Below, piece after piece: positions 31,880 through 40,869 of a stretch of DNA of 49,866 nt. The notes beneath the pieces are model-generated. The model made no database searches. It had not been told where the DNA came from and saw only the letters and a program-made list of their open reading frames with translations. Made by a program: the position numbers and the translations under genes. Each line of letters begins with the position of its first letter. The first letter of the stretch is position 1. The DNA comes from Magnetococcales bacterium WMHbinv6 (lineage in GTDB: Bacteria; Pseudomonadota; Magnetococcia; Magnetococcales; Magnetaquicoccaceae): the NCBI GenBank assembly GCA_002753135.1, contig PDZV01000028.1, positions 1 to 49,866 on the forward strand. The letters are read 5' to 3'.

Positions 31880-33127
31880 TTATTTTGCCTCTTCGGCGGA
31901 ATCCTCTTTAACCGGTTCCGGATTGACGGAGGGATCTTCTCCCAAAACCTCTTTGAGAACCCACAAATAACGTTGTTTGGCCTCTTTGAGCAGGGCATCA
32001 ACTTCGGCTTGATAGGAAGAGACTTTAAAATACTCTTTGCCAAGCAGTGAGACCCCTTTGATCGGACCCAATTTGCGGGCGATACCCATGGCCATGACTT
32101 TTTGGGCAGCAAGATGGCTGCCCAGACGGCTGTGGGCCTGGGTAAATTTTTCGCCATCATTGAGATCATTGATACCCATGGCCAAAATTTTACCGGCCAT
32201 GGAATCGCCACGCATGAAACGGCAGGCTTTGATCAACAAAGGTTCGCGGTTTTTGGCAAATTTGGTACGATGCACCAGTTTGGTGACCAAAATTTCACCG
32301 GCATCGCTGCCATCGCTGATATATTTTTCCAGAATGACCACCACGGCGTTGATATCGGCAATGCGGGTCAGCTCCAGAGCCAGGATGGCCGAAGCTTTGG
32401 CATTGTTTTTACAGAAAGACAGGCCGCGAACCATGGGTTCGACGCCCACATCTTTGCGGTTGGCAACGCCGGAGGCCAGGGCCACGATACCCGGTGAGGA
32501 GTCGTCCAACAGATTCATTGCTTCCAGCATCTGTTCGAGGGTACCTTTGCGCATGATCTCCATGGCCCACATCAGTTCCGCATCCGGTTGACCACGCGGA
32601 GCAGTGGCAATGGTACGAATCATATGGTTGACCGTGCCCTGTTCGGCGATTCCTTTGGCCAGTGCCATGTAGGCGGTCGGGCTGACGGTGGCAAAACGCA
32701 ACGATTCAATCAGGGGATTGACACCCCGTTGCGCCGTGATACCGCCAACCAGATCTTCGACCAATTCACGCCGATTGGTCACTTTGCCCAAGGCTTCAAC
32801 CAGGGAAGGTGGTTTGGCATCTTTGTGGTTTAAAATTGCAGTCACTAACCGTTGTTGTTTATCCGGCTCACTTTTTGCCTTGTCCAATCCGGCAATCATG
32901 TCCGGAAGACGCCCAGTCGCGATGATCGCCGTGACATCGACAGACGGATTATCCATCTTTTCACGGAGTTTCATCAATTTTTCGTCATCCTCGGAAACTT
33001 CCGGGGCAGCGGAAAAACGGGTCTCCAACACCTCAAGGGCTTGTGCCGATTTGTCACCCAAAGCAGAGCCGAGCGTGGCACGAATGCGTTCCAACTGCTC
33101 AACGGTATAATTCTCTTTCTGTGCCAT
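31880..33127 (-). CDS. Alpha-helical repeat protein of unknown family (HEAT-like)
   Basis: The 415-residue cytosolic protein has no signal peptide or membrane segment. It is almost wholly alpha-helical, and from residue ~70 to ~370 two-helix units of roughly 33-37 residues recur. Each has a small-residue turn followed by a hydrophobic helix, for example GVNPLIESLRFATVSPTAY, GTVNHMIRTIATA, GTLEQMLEAMNLL, GVEPMVRGLSFC and EPLLIKACRF. This suggests a superhelical solenoid for protein binding. The C-terminus is acidic and likely disordered. I do not recognise the family and assign no function. ATG 33127 has AAGGA 7 bp upstream; TTG 33133 is another option. Confidence 0.7.
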   Translation of the reverse strand: MAQKENYTVEQLERIRATLGSALGDKSAQALEVLETRFSAAPEVSEDDEKLMKLREKMDNPSVDVTAIIATGRLPDMIAGLDKAKSEPDKQQRLVTAILNHKDAKPPSLVEALGKVTNRRELVEDLVGGITAQRGVNPLIESLRFATVSPTAYMALAKGIAEQGTVNHMIRTIATAPRGQPDAELMWAMEIMRKGTLEQMLEAMNLLDDSSPGIVALASGVANRKDVGVEPMVRGLSFCKNNAKASAILALELTRIADINAVVVILEKYISDGSDAGEILVTKLVHRTKFAKNREPLLIKACRFMRGDSMAGKILAMGINDLNDGEKFTQAHSRLGSHLAAQKVMAMGIARKLGPIKGVSLLGKEYFKVSSYQAEVDALLKEAKQRYLWVLKEVLGEDPSVNPEPVKEDSAEEAK

Positions 33128-33270
33128 TGCCAAATCCTTTCCATTCCATCAAGAACTCTCTATAACGAGAATGCGGGATTATGCCATACTTCCGTGACGA
33201 GGGCTATAGCTCTTTTTTTGTGTCTGACCCATTGTCGTAGTTCTCCCATTTTTTTTAGAGGAATACAGCC

Positions 33271-33906
33271 GTGACCACTGTGCCAACTCTGCCAAAAATT
33301 TTTCTGGATGATCTGGATGAAGAGTACCTGCAACGTTACCTGAACAGTCGCTTTCTTTCCGTCGATACGGAGACCATGGGCTTGAACGTTCTGCGCGACC
33401 GCTTGTGTGTTGTGCAAATGTGTAACGAAGAGGGTGTCGTTGCGGTGGTGCAGATTAAAGATCGTCAGGCACCGCGCCTGAAACAGGTGTTGGAATCTTC
33501 GTCCGTCGAAAAAATCTTTCACTTTGCCCGTTATGATCTGGCCAGTCTGCGCCACTGGCTGGGCATTTACGTACAGCCGGTTTTTTGCACCAAGATTGCG
33601 TCCCGTTTGGTACGGACCTACAGCGGCTACCATGGCCTGAAAGATCTGGTGCGGGAACTGCGCGGCATGGAAATGGATAAGCAGCAACAATCTTCGGACT
33701 GGGGGGCAGAAACACTCTCTGCGCAGCAGATTCAATATGTCCAATCGGATGTGATTCATCTGGTCACCCTGAAAGAGGGGTTGGAGCGGATGTTACAGCG
33801 TGAAGGGCGTTTGCAACTGGCGCAAAGCTGCATGGCCTTTTTACCGACGCGGGTAACGCTGGATCTGGCGGGCTGGGAAAGTGAGGATATTTTTTCTCAT
33901 TCGTAA
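33271..33906 (+). CDS. RNase D-like 3'-5' exonuclease (exonuclease domain only)
   Basis: The 211-residue protein has a DEDDy exonuclease fold: motif I FLSVDTETMGLNVLRDRLCVVQM (Asp and Glu), motif II IFHFARYDLASL (Asp) and motif III QIQYVQSDVIHL (Tyr and Asp). The C-terminal HRDC domain of RNase D is missing, as in the short RNase D-like group. It should trim RNA 3' ends. GTG 33271 has AGAGGAA 9 bp upstream. Its stop is 12 bp before the folM gene, so it probably leads the folate cluster. Confidence 0.92.
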   Translation: MTTVPTLPKIFLDDLDEEYLQRYLNSRFLSVDTETMGLNVLRDRLCVVQMCNEEGVVAVVQIKDRQAPRLKQVLESSSVEKIFHFARYDLASLRHWLGIYVQPVFCTKIASRLVRTYSGYHGLKDLVRELRGMEMDKQQQSSDWGAETLSAQQIQYVQSDVIHLVTLKEGLERMLQREGRLQLAQSCMAFLPTRVTLDLAGWESEDIFSHS

Positions 33907-33918
33907 GCGGATGCCCGA

Positions 33919-34650
33919 ATGATGGAACTTGGCGGTCAAACAGCTCTGGTGACAGGCGCGGGGCAGCGCATTGGTGCTGTGTGTGCGGAGGCATTGGCCA
34001 AAGCCGGCGTGCGACTGGCGTTGCATGCGCATCAATCCCGACAGGCTGCACAGACGCTGCAGGCGCGAATTCGGCAACAGGGTGGTGAAGCGGAGCTCTT
34101 TTTTGCCGATTTATCCGATGGGCAACAGGCAACCCGCTTATTCGAGCAGGTTACGGAACAGATGGGCTGCTTGCAGATTCTGGTCAACAACGCAGCCATT
34201 TTTCATCCGTCCACCCTGGCAGATCTGTCACTGGATGCTTGGCAAAAAATGATGGCCATCAATCTGACTGCCCCCTTTTTGCTGATGCAACAGTTTGCCC
34301 GCCAGAAAAAAATCGAAGCGGGTGCTGTGATCATCAACCTGATCGATCAACGTATTGTGCGACCAAGGCCGGGACATCTGGCCTATACGGTGGCCAAAAG
34401 CGGGCTTTGGACCCTGAGCCAAATGGCTGCCGTGGAACTGGCACCAACCATTCGGGTCAACGCCATTGCACCGGGCCCGATCTTGCCAGCAGCGGACGCT
34501 GCGCAGGAGACTTTTCAACGAATTGTTGCCGCCACCCCGTTGCAACGTTCCGGTTCCGCGCAGGATATTGTGGAGGCGTTGTTGTTTTTGCTCAAGCAAC
34601 CGTTCATCACCGGCCAATTGCTGTTTGTCGATGGCGGCGAACACCTTTGA
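33919..34650 (+). CDS. folM: Short-chain dehydrogenase, FolM-like dihydropteridine reductase
   Basis: The 243-residue protein has the SDR fold: NADP-binding TGAGQRIG (~12-19), NNAA (~91-94) and the catalytic Tyr-x3-Lys in LAYTVAKSG (~154-162). Next are VNAIAPGPILP and GQLLFVDGGEHL at the end. The 'TGAGQRIG' glycine motif with Arg and the 'RPRPGHLAYTVAKSGLW' wording match FolM/pteridine reductases, which reduce dihydromonapterin or dihydrofolate. Its position directly before folB and folK agrees. ATG 33919 or 33922 may be used. Confidence 0.85.
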   Translation: MMELGGQTALVTGAGQRIGAVCAEALAKAGVRLALHAHQSRQAAQTLQARIRQQGGEAELFFADLSDGQQATRLFEQVTEQMGCLQILVNNAAIFHPSTLADLSLDAWQKMMAINLTAPFLLMQQFARQKKIEAGAVIINLIDQRIVRPRPGHLAYTVAKSGLWTLSQMAAVELAPTIRVNAIAPGPILPAADAAQETFQRIVAATPLQRSGSAQDIVEALLFLLKQPFITGQLLFVDGGEHL

Positions 34651-34665
34651 CAAGGAAATGTCGAT

Positions 34666-35061
34666 ATGAATGCACGACCCAGCCAAGCAGATTTCCCTGT
34701 TTATGATCGGATTAAAATTCGCGATTTGCACTTGCGGTGCGTGATCGGTATCCAGGAGTGGGAAAGAAACACCTTACAGGATGTTCTCATCCAGGTCGTG
34801 CTGCACGTGGATCTGGCGGCGGCAGGTCGCTCGGACCGTATCGAAGAGACGGTAAATTATAAAACATTGAGCAAAGCGATTATTGCCCTCACCGAAAAAT
34901 CACAATTTTTTCTGGTGGAAGCGCTGGCCGAACAGATTGCCCAACTCTGCTTGCGCGACCAGCGTGTGGCACGTGCCAAAGTCACGGTCGAAAAACCGGG
35001 TGCCTTGCGCTTTGCCCGCTCGGTTGCTGTCACCATTCAACGCTTTCGGCCTGTTACCTGA
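34666..35061 (+). CDS. folB: Dihydroneopterin aldolase
   Basis: FolB splits 7,8-dihydroneopterin into 6-hydroxymethyl-dihydropterin and glycolaldehyde. The 131-residue protein has IRDLHLRCVIGIQEWER (with the active-site Glu region), NYKTLSKAI with the conserved Tyr, and FFLVEALAEQIAQLC. KVTVEKPGALRFARSVAV follows, with the conserved Lys. The order matches the family and the length is typical. AAGGAAATG lies before the ATG; the gap to folM is 15 bp. Confidence 0.93.
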   Translation: MNARPSQADFPVYDRIKIRDLHLRCVIGIQEWERNTLQDVLIQVVLHVDLAAAGRSDRIEETVNYKTLSKAIIALTEKSQFFLVEALAEQIAQLCLRDQRVARAKVTVEKPGALRFARSVAVTIQRFRPVT

Positions 35062-35086
35062 TCCACTTTCCACCTTGTCTTCTGCC

Positions 35087-35632
35087 ATGCTTTATGCCCC
35101 TGTTCTGATTGCATTTGGCTCCAATATTGACCCGTTGCCCCACCTCTACCGTGGGTTGCAGCATTTAGGAGAGGAGATGCCGTTGCTGGCCATTTCAACG
35201 GTCTATCGCACCAAACCCTTGCCAGATCCAGAAGGAGGTGCAGAGGGAGCAGACTATTTGAATGGTGCCGTTCAGGTTGCCACAGCACTGGATCCGCATG
35301 CCTTGAAAACCTGTCTGCGCCGCATTGAACAGGCACTGCATCGAGTCCGTTCCAACTCCCGATTTGCCCCGCGGACCTTGGATCTGGACATCGCTGTGAT
35401 GGGTGAACTGGTTTTACAAACCGAGACCTTGCATCTGCCAGACCCGGATCTGGAGCATCGCCCCTTTCTGGCTATTCCTCTGGCCGAACTGGCTCCCGAT
35501 TTTCTCCATCCGGTGGCACAGCAAACATTGCGTCAGATTGGCAAACGTTTTGCGCAACCCCTGCCGGTTGATCAGGAGGCCACGCGCTTGCTGCAAACCT
35601 TGTTATGCCGTGCCACAACGGCTAACTTCTGA
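35087..35632 (+). CDS. folK: 6-hydroxymethyl-7,8-dihydropterin pyrophosphokinase
   Basis: FolK adds pyrophosphate from ATP to hydroxymethyl-dihydropterin, the step after FolB. The 181-residue protein has IAFGSNID at the start, YRTKPLPDP, DYLNGAVQVAT, the catalytic loop RSNSRFAPRTLDLDIAVMG, and HLPDPDLEHRPFLAIPLAELAPDFLHP. All are standard HPPK motifs. ATG 35087 is chosen because SNI.P follows at the correct distance; the upstream frame overlaps folB. It lies 25 bp after folB, so the cluster likely works as one operon. Confidence 0.94.
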   Translation: MLYAPVLIAFGSNIDPLPHLYRGLQHLGEEMPLLAISTVYRTKPLPDPEGGAEGADYLNGAVQVATALDPHALKTCLRRIEQALHRVRSNSRFAPRTLDLDIAVMGELVLQTETLHLPDPDLEHRPFLAIPLAELAPDFLHPVAQQTLRQIGKRFAQPLPVDQEATRLLQTLLCRATTANF

Positions 35633-35787
35633 CAAGTACGATTGTTGCAGAAATTTTTGATATTTGCCGAAAAATATTCCACCACAGGAACCCCTTGTGA
35701 TGTGATGATTTTTCCGGTAGCTTTATTCAGTTTGGAAGTTTGTGACAAGAATGGCTGCCATAATTAATGAAAGGATGATCGATTGCC

Positions 35788-36669
35788 ATGTTTAAAGGCG
35801 TCTTCACAGCGTTGATCACGCCATTCCGGGATGGCCAGGTGGATCATATTGCCCTGGGCAATCTGATTGATCGTCAGATTGAAGGTGGTATCAGCGGATT
35901 GGTTCCCTGCGGGACTACCGGTGAATCGGCAACGCTAAGCCATGCCGAACACCGCCATGTCATCGAAACCTGTCTGGCTCGTGTCAATGGTCGGGTCCCG
36001 GTCATTGCCGGAACCGGCTCCAATTCGACGGCAGAGACCATCGAATTGACCCGTTTTGCCCAGCAGGCCGGGGCTTCGGCAGCCCTGTTGATCACCCCCT
36101 ACTACAATAAACCGACGCAAGAGGGTCTGTTTCGCCATTATCAGGCGGTGGCCAATGCGGTCGATATTCCGTTGGTACTCTATAATGTGCCCGGTCGTAC
36201 CGGCGTGGATATGCAGGCGGAAACCGTTGCCCGTTTGGCCCGGCATGGTCAGATTGTGGCCATCAAAGAGGCGACGGCCAATATGGAGCGTGCTTCACAC
36301 ATTCTGCAACAAACAGCGGGTCGTATTACCTTGCTCTCTGGAGATGACGCCACCTTTTTGCCCTTTTTGGCCATCGGTGGCGAAGGGGTTATCTCGGTGA
36401 CCTCCAATATTGCGCCCGCGTTGATGGTGGCTCTCTGGCAACATTTTATCCAGGGCCGACTGGAAGAGAGCCGTCAAGTGCATCTGCAGTTGCTGGAAAT
36501 CAATCGGTTGCTCTTCTGCGAGACCAACCCGATTCCGGTCAAAGCAGCCGCAGCCATGATGGGACTTTGTGGACCGGAGATCCGCCTGCCCCTGACTCAG
36601 TTGGCGGATAACTGGCGCGAACCGTTACGGAAGGCCATGCAGCGTATCGCTCTGTTGCCTGCGGAATAA
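35788..36669 (+). CDS. dapA: 4-hydroxy-tetrahydrodipicolinate synthase
   Basis: DapA condenses pyruvate with aspartate semialdehyde on the route to lysine and diaminopimelate. The 293-residue product has the Schiff-base Lys160 (VAIKEATAN), Tyr132 (LYNVPGRTG) and the catalytic Thr43 (PCGTTGES) and Tyr106 (TPYYNKP), the expected triad and lysine. SGDDATFLPFLAIGGEGVISVTSNI lies further on. AAGGATG precedes the ATG by about 12 bp. It is 155 bp after folK and probably has its own promoter. Confidence 0.96.
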   Translation: MFKGVFTALITPFRDGQVDHIALGNLIDRQIEGGISGLVPCGTTGESATLSHAEHRHVIETCLARVNGRVPVIAGTGSNSTAETIELTRFAQQAGASAALLITPYYNKPTQEGLFRHYQAVANAVDIPLVLYNVPGRTGVDMQAETVARLARHGQIVAIKEATANMERASHILQQTAGRITLLSGDDATFLPFLAIGGEGVISVTSNIAPALMVALWQHFIQGRLEESRQVHLQLLEINRLLFCETNPIPVKAAAAMMGLCGPEIRLPLTQLADNWREPLRKAMQRIALLPAE

Positions 36670-36683
36670 ATTTATAACCTATC

Positions 36684-36739
36684 AGACGGCATCAGCTTCG
36701 GCCACCGTCTAGTTAAGTCAACGGCAATGGGTGCCGTTG
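36684..36739. other. Two hairpins between dapA and cytochrome c genes
   Basis: AGACGG (36684-36689) pairs with CCGTCT (36705-36710), and CAACGGCA (36719-36726) pairs perfectly with TGCCGTTG (36732-36739) across a 5-nt loop. Neither is followed by a T-run. They could end the dapA transcript or structure the cytochrome leader. Confidence 0.35.
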
Positions 36740-36779
36740 GCAGTATTGTCGTCATCGTCGATTGTCAAGGAGAACTCGT

Positions 36780-37088
36780 GTGAAAAAGCTGACTTATGGC
36801 CTGTTGTTGGCTTCTGTCCTGGTTGCTGGTCCGGCCCTGGCTGGTGGGGATGCGGCAGCTGGTAAATCCAAATCCGCCGTGTGCGCGGCCTGCCATGGTC
36901 CAGATGGAATGAGCAAAGTGGATGCAAACCCAAATCTGGCTGGGCAAAAAGCGGGCTATATGGTAGCTCAGTTGAAAGCCTTCCGTGATGGCAAACGGGT
37001 CAACCCCTTGATGACCGCTCCGACCAAAAACCTGACCGATGAAGATATCGATAATCTGGCGGCTTATTTTTCCAGCTTGGGCAAATAA
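36780..37088 (+). CDS. Small class I cytochrome c (c553-like)
   Basis: The 102-residue product has a signal peptide (~1-21, GPALA|GGD) and one heme c site, CAACH (Cys35, Cys38, His39), followed by GPDGMS, PNLAGQ and NPLMTAPTKNLTDEDIDNLAAYFSSL. The Met in NPLM is the likely sixth heme ligand. Short soluble cytochromes of this type shuttle electrons in the periplasm. GTG 36780 is preferred because AAGGAGA lies 6 bp before it; a TTG start at 36762 would add six charged residues before the signal peptide. Confidence 0.92.
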   Translation: MKKLTYGLLLASVLVAGPALAGGDAAAGKSKSAVCAACHGPDGMSKVDANPNLAGQKAGYMVAQLKAFRDGKRVNPLMTAPTKNLTDEDIDNLAAYFSSLGK

Positions 37089-37121
37089 TTCGTTTTAGAT
37101 TGATGCAGGTACTGTTGTGCC

Positions 37122-37157
37122 AGGAGCGGCCTGTTGTGGCCGCTCCTTTTTTTTATT
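37122..37157 (+). terminator. Rho-independent terminator after cytochrome c gene
   Basis: AGGAGCGGCC (37122-37131) and GGCCGCTCCT (37138-37147) form a perfect 10-bp stem with a 6-nt loop, followed by TTTTTTTATTTT. It lies between the cytochrome and smpB. Confidence 0.88.
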
Positions 37158-37199
37158 TTGCAGGATAACTCTGTTGCAACGGTACTGGAACCTGAAACC

Positions 37200-37655
37200 A
37201 TGGGCATTAAAATAATCACGGATAATCGCAAAGCGCGATTCAATTATGAAATCTTGGAACAACTGGAGGTTGGTATCGTCCTGCTCGGTACCGAAGTCAA
37301 ATCGTTGCGGGCGGGCAAACTCAATATCAACGATTCCTATGCGCTGATTCAGGGCAATGAGTTGGTGTTGCTCAATGCCAACATTGCGGTCTACACGCAC
37401 GGCAATTGGAACAATCATGATCCGTTGCGTACCCGCAAGCTGCTGGCACATCGCGGGGAAATCCGACGATTGATCGGTTTGAGCAGGGAAAAGGGGCTGA
37501 CGCTGATTCCCCTGAAAGCCTACTGGAAAGAGGGCAAGGTCAAGCTGGAAGTGGGCGTAGGTCGCGGCAAACAGTTGCACGACAAACGGCAAACGATCCA
37601 CGAGCGGGACTGGAATCGGGATCGGGCACGCATCCTTCAGGAAGCCAGAGAGTAG
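37200..37655 (+). CDS. smpB: SsrA-binding protein SmpB
   Basis: SmpB binds tmRNA and brings it to stalled ribosomes. The 151-residue protein has NRKARFNYEILEQLEVGIVLLGTEVKSLRAGKLNINDSYA, then LLNANIAVYTHGN and HDPLRTRKLLAHRGEI. The C-terminal tail is GKQLHDKRQTIHERDWNRDRARIL. The order and length match the family closely. ATG 37200 gives the normal N-terminus; the frame is open from 37134 but overlaps the terminator. No ssrA gene is seen in this window. Confidence 0.96.
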   Translation: MGIKIITDNRKARFNYEILEQLEVGIVLLGTEVKSLRAGKLNINDSYALIQGNELVLLNANIAVYTHGNWNNHDPLRTRKLLAHRGEIRRLIGLSREKGLTLIPLKAYWKEGKVKLEVGVGRGKQLHDKRQTIHERDWNRDRARILQEARE

Positions 37656-37678
37656 CCATCCTGGCGCTGTGGCCCATT

Positions 37679-37711
37679 AAAAAAGGGTCCAGACCAGTAT
37701 GATCTGAACCC
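37679..37711 (-). terminator. Terminator of the nuo operon
   Basis: On the minus strand GGGTTCAGA (37711-37703) pairs with TCTGGACCC (37693-37685) through one G-U pair, and a TTTTTT run follows (37684-37679). The wobble pair works only in the minus-strand RNA, showing that it serves nuoN, the last gene of the operon, and not smpB. Confidence 0.8.
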
Positions 37712-37769
37712 CGTCTCGTGCAGCCCCTTCGCCAAAACGATGCCGCTTTTTGGGGAGCCCTCCTCCGCT

Positions 37770-39218
37770 TTACAAGAGCGATTGTACCGAGGCCAAACTC
37801 CAATCCAACAGCTTGCCTGGAAAAATGCCCACGACCAGAACAATCAGGGCACTGATGGCCAGGACAATCTGGTGAGACAAGGAGACTTCCATGTCAAACG
37901 GCTGTTCGGCCACATCAAAATAGATGATTTTGACAATGCGCAGATAGTAAAAAGCGCCAATGGCGGCAAAAATGACACTGATCACCGCCAGGGTCAACAA
38001 GCCTGCTTTAACTGCGGCCATCAAGACATACAGCTTGGCAATAAATCCGGCCAGTGGTGGGATACCCGCCATGGAAAACATGAACATGGACATCAGAAAG
38101 GCCAGCAGGGGACGTTTCTTGGCCAAACCGGCATAATCGCTGATCTGGTCACCGATTCCCTGCCGGTTCAGCACCAAAACCAGGCAGAAGGCACCCACTG
38201 ACATAAAAATATAGTTGGCCAGATAGAAGACCACGCTCTGGTGGCCCAACTGGCTACCGGTGGTCAGACCGATCAGCAAAAATCCCACATGACCGATGGA
38301 GGAGTAGGCCAACAACCGTTTGATGTTGCTTTGCGCAATCGCCCCCAGGGAACCCACTGCCAAGGTCAATACTGCCAGCAGCTGGAGCATGGGTGCCCAG
38401 TGGACATGCAAGGCGCTGAAAGCCTCCAGCAATACGCGGAAAAAGGCGGTAAAAGCGGCCACTTTCGGCATTACGGCAATAAAGGCGGTCACCGAGGTGG
38501 GCGCACCTTCATAAACATCGGGTGCCCACATATGAAATGGCGCAGCGGCCACTTTGAAGCTGATACCAATAATGACCAGCACCGCACCCAAAACCAGTAC
38601 CGGGCTGACATGTTCCGCCGTTTTGATGGCATTGGCCACGGCGGTAAACAACGTGGTGCCCGTGGCACCATAGACCAGACTGGTGCCGTACAGCAAAATG
38701 CCGGAAGCCAAAGAGCCGAGAATGAAATATTTCAAGCCGGCTTCCGTGGATTGCAGCTGATCCCGTTGATAGGCCGCCAACACATAGATGGAGAGCGACA
38801 TCAGTTCCAGCCCCAGGTAGAGGAGCAGAAAACTGCCCGCCGAAACCATCGCCATGGCTCCGATAAGCGAGGTAATGGTCAAGACATAATATTCCCCACT
38901 ATCCAGACCATGTTGGTTGAGATACTCCCTGGACATCAACAGCGGCAGGGCAGTGGCGATCAAAAGCAACCATTTCATGGCCCGAGCCAGACGGTCATCG
39001 ATAAAGTGGCCACCCATGGTTGCCGAAGGCGTGGCACTGGAGAGACCAGCCAGCACCACAGCTGCCAGAACAATGCCGCTGAGGGCCATGGTGCCGATCA
39101 AACCACGCGACTCTTTGCCAGACCAGGCACTCATCAGCAACAGCCCCATGGCCACCAGGGAGAGCAAAATCTCCGGTGAGAGCAGGACCAAGTTCATTTC
39201 CGGTAGTTGAACAGCCAT
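37770..39218 (-). CDS. nuoN: NADH-quinone oxidoreductase subunit N
   Basis: NuoN is one of three antiporter-like proton-pumping membrane subunits of complex I. The 482-residue product has about 14 hydrophobic helices and the family motifs LYLGLELMSLSIYVLAA, FKVAAAPFHMWAPDVYEGAP, RLLAYSSIGHVGFLLIGL and MFSMAGIPPLAGFIAKLYVL. Charged Glu and Lys residues in these helices match the proton path. ATG 39218 is chosen; ATG 39197 is also possible. It is the last gene of the operon, 71 bp after nuoM, and is followed by a terminator. Confidence 0.95.
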   Translation of the reverse strand: MAVQLPEMNLVLLSPEILLSLVAMGLLLMSAWSGKESRGLIGTMALSGIVLAAVVLAGLSSATPSATMGGHFIDDRLARAMKWLLLIATALPLLMSREYLNQHGLDSGEYYVLTITSLIGAMAMVSAGSFLLLYLGLELMSLSIYVLAAYQRDQLQSTEAGLKYFILGSLASGILLYGTSLVYGATGTTLFTAVANAIKTAEHVSPVLVLGAVLVIIGISFKVAAAPFHMWAPDVYEGAPTSVTAFIAVMPKVAAFTAFFRVLLEAFSALHVHWAPMLQLLAVLTLAVGSLGAIAQSNIKRLLAYSSIGHVGFLLIGLTTGSQLGHQSVVFYLANYIFMSVGAFCLVLVLNRQGIGDQISDYAGLAKKRPLLAFLMSMFMFSMAGIPPLAGFIAKLYVLMAAVKAGLLTLAVISVIFAAIGAFYYLRIVKIIYFDVAEQPFDMEVSLSHQIVLAISALIVLVVGIFPGKLLDWSLASVQSLL

Positions 39219-39289
39219 TTCCTTAAATGCTCCACTGCTGATCTCGTGATCCCTACCGTCCAACAACAGGCAAAACCGATTGTGGACGA

Positions 39290-40774
39290 CTAAAACATGG
39301 CGATGGCGGCAGAACCGGCCTTAATGGTATTGGCCTGAATCAACAATTGTTCCACCGAAGCATGCATCATTTTCAAAAAGGGTGCCGGGTAAAAGCCGAT
39401 CCACAGCACCAACACCAGCAACGGAATGAACAGGACAATTTCGCGCATGCTCATATCCTGCAGGGCTGCCACTTCATCACTGCGCACCACTCCGAACAGC
39501 ACCTTTTTAAACATCCACAACATATAGGCGGCCCCCAGAACCAGACCGGTTGCTGCCACCACCGCTACACCCTTGTTGGCCAGATAGGCACCCAAGAGAA
39601 TCAAAAATTCACCGATAAAACCGTTGGTGCCGGGCAAGCCGACCGAAGCCATGGTAAAGACCATAAAAATGACCGCATAGACCGGCATGCGATGGGCCAC
39701 CCCGCCAAAACGGGCAATCTCCCGGGTGTGCATACGGTCGTAGATCACACCGACCAGCAGGAAGAGACCTCCGGAGACAACCCCGTGGTTGACCATTTGC
39801 AGAATACCACCTTCAATGCCCTGCTGGTTAAAGGCAAACAGGCCGATGGTGACAAACCCCATATGGGAGACGGAGGAGTAGGCAATCAGCTTTTTCAGAT
39901 CTTTCTGCATCAAGGCGACCAGGGCGGTATAAACAATCGCCACCAGCGACAAACCAAAGATGAAGGGGATAAAAAAGCGTGAGGCATCCGGCAAAATGGG
40001 CAGGGAGAAGCGCAGAAAACCATAAGCACCCATTTTCAACAGAATACCGGCCAAAATAACCGATCCGGCAGTGGGTGCCTCCACGTGGGCATCGGGCAGC
40101 CAGGTATGCACCGGCCACATGGGCACTTTGACCGCAAAAGAGGAAAACAGACCGATAAACAGCCAGACCTGCAAGCCAAATGAGAAAGGAATGCCCATCA
40201 AAGCCGGAATCGAGAAGGTACCCCCTTTAAAGCCCATCACCAGAATGGCGATCAACATCAACACCGAACCGCCCAGGGTGTACAGGAAAAATTTATAGGC
40301 AGCATAAACCCGATTCTTGCCACCCCAGATGCCGATCAGCAGAAACATGGGAATCAACATTGCTTCCCACAGAATATAGAAAAGGATGAAATCGAGGGCA
40401 CAAAAGACCCCGATGACAAAACTTTCCAGGGCCAGGAAGGCGACCATATACCCTTTGACCTGCGTTTGAATGCTCTCCCAGGAGGCAAGAATACAGATCG
40501 GCGTCAAAAGTGCGGTCAACAGCACAAAGGGCAGGCTGATGCCATCGACACCCATGCGGTAGGTAATGCCGTAAGCTGGCAGCCAGGCGGCCTCTTCCAT
40601 AAATTGAAACGCAGCGGAAGCGCTATCAAATCCATTCAGGATTTGCAGGCTGACCAGAAAAGTCAGCAGGCTGGTGCCCAAGGCCAAGTATCGGGCCAGT
40701 TTGGCACTCTCCTTCACGGCAAAGAAGATGACCAATGCACCGACCAATGGAAGAAATGTGACCAAACTCAACAT
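39290..40774 (-). CDS. nuoM: NADH-quinone oxidoreductase subunit M
   Basis: NuoM is the second antiporter-like subunit of complex I. The 494-residue product has about 14 membrane helices, with GVDGISLPFVLLTALL, WEAMLIPMFLLIGIWGG, AVKVPMWPVHTWLPDAHVEAPTAGS, KKLIAYSSVSHMGFVTIGLFAFN and MASVGLPGTNGFIGEFLIL. The frame stays open back to 41002, but ATG 40774 (MLSLVTFLPLVG) gives the expected N-terminus and does not enter nuoL. It lies 95 bp after nuoL. Confidence 0.96.
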   Translation of the reverse strand: MLSLVTFLPLVGALVIFFAVKESAKLARYLALGTSLLTFLVSLQILNGFDSASAAFQFMEEAAWLPAYGITYRMGVDGISLPFVLLTALLTPICILASWESIQTQVKGYMVAFLALESFVIGVFCALDFILFYILWEAMLIPMFLLIGIWGGKNRVYAAYKFFLYTLGGSVLMLIAILVMGFKGGTFSIPALMGIPFSFGLQVWLFIGLFSSFAVKVPMWPVHTWLPDAHVEAPTAGSVILAGILLKMGAYGFLRFSLPILPDASRFFIPFIFGLSLVAIVYTALVALMQKDLKKLIAYSSVSHMGFVTIGLFAFNQQGIEGGILQMVNHGVVSGGLFLLVGVIYDRMHTREIARFGGVAHRMPVYAVIFMVFTMASVGLPGTNGFIGEFLILLGAYLANKGVAVVAATGLVLGAAYMLWMFKKVLFGVVRSDEVAALQDMSMREIVLFIPLLVLVLWIGFYPAPFLKMMHASVEQLLIQANTIKAGSAAIAMF

Positions 40775-40869
40775 ATGCCCAATCGTCCCGCTCGCAATGA
40801 GGTAACCCGGTTCCGGGAAAGGTTCCCAACACCTCTCAACTTTCCCTGTTGCCAGGGAGTGGTGTTCCT

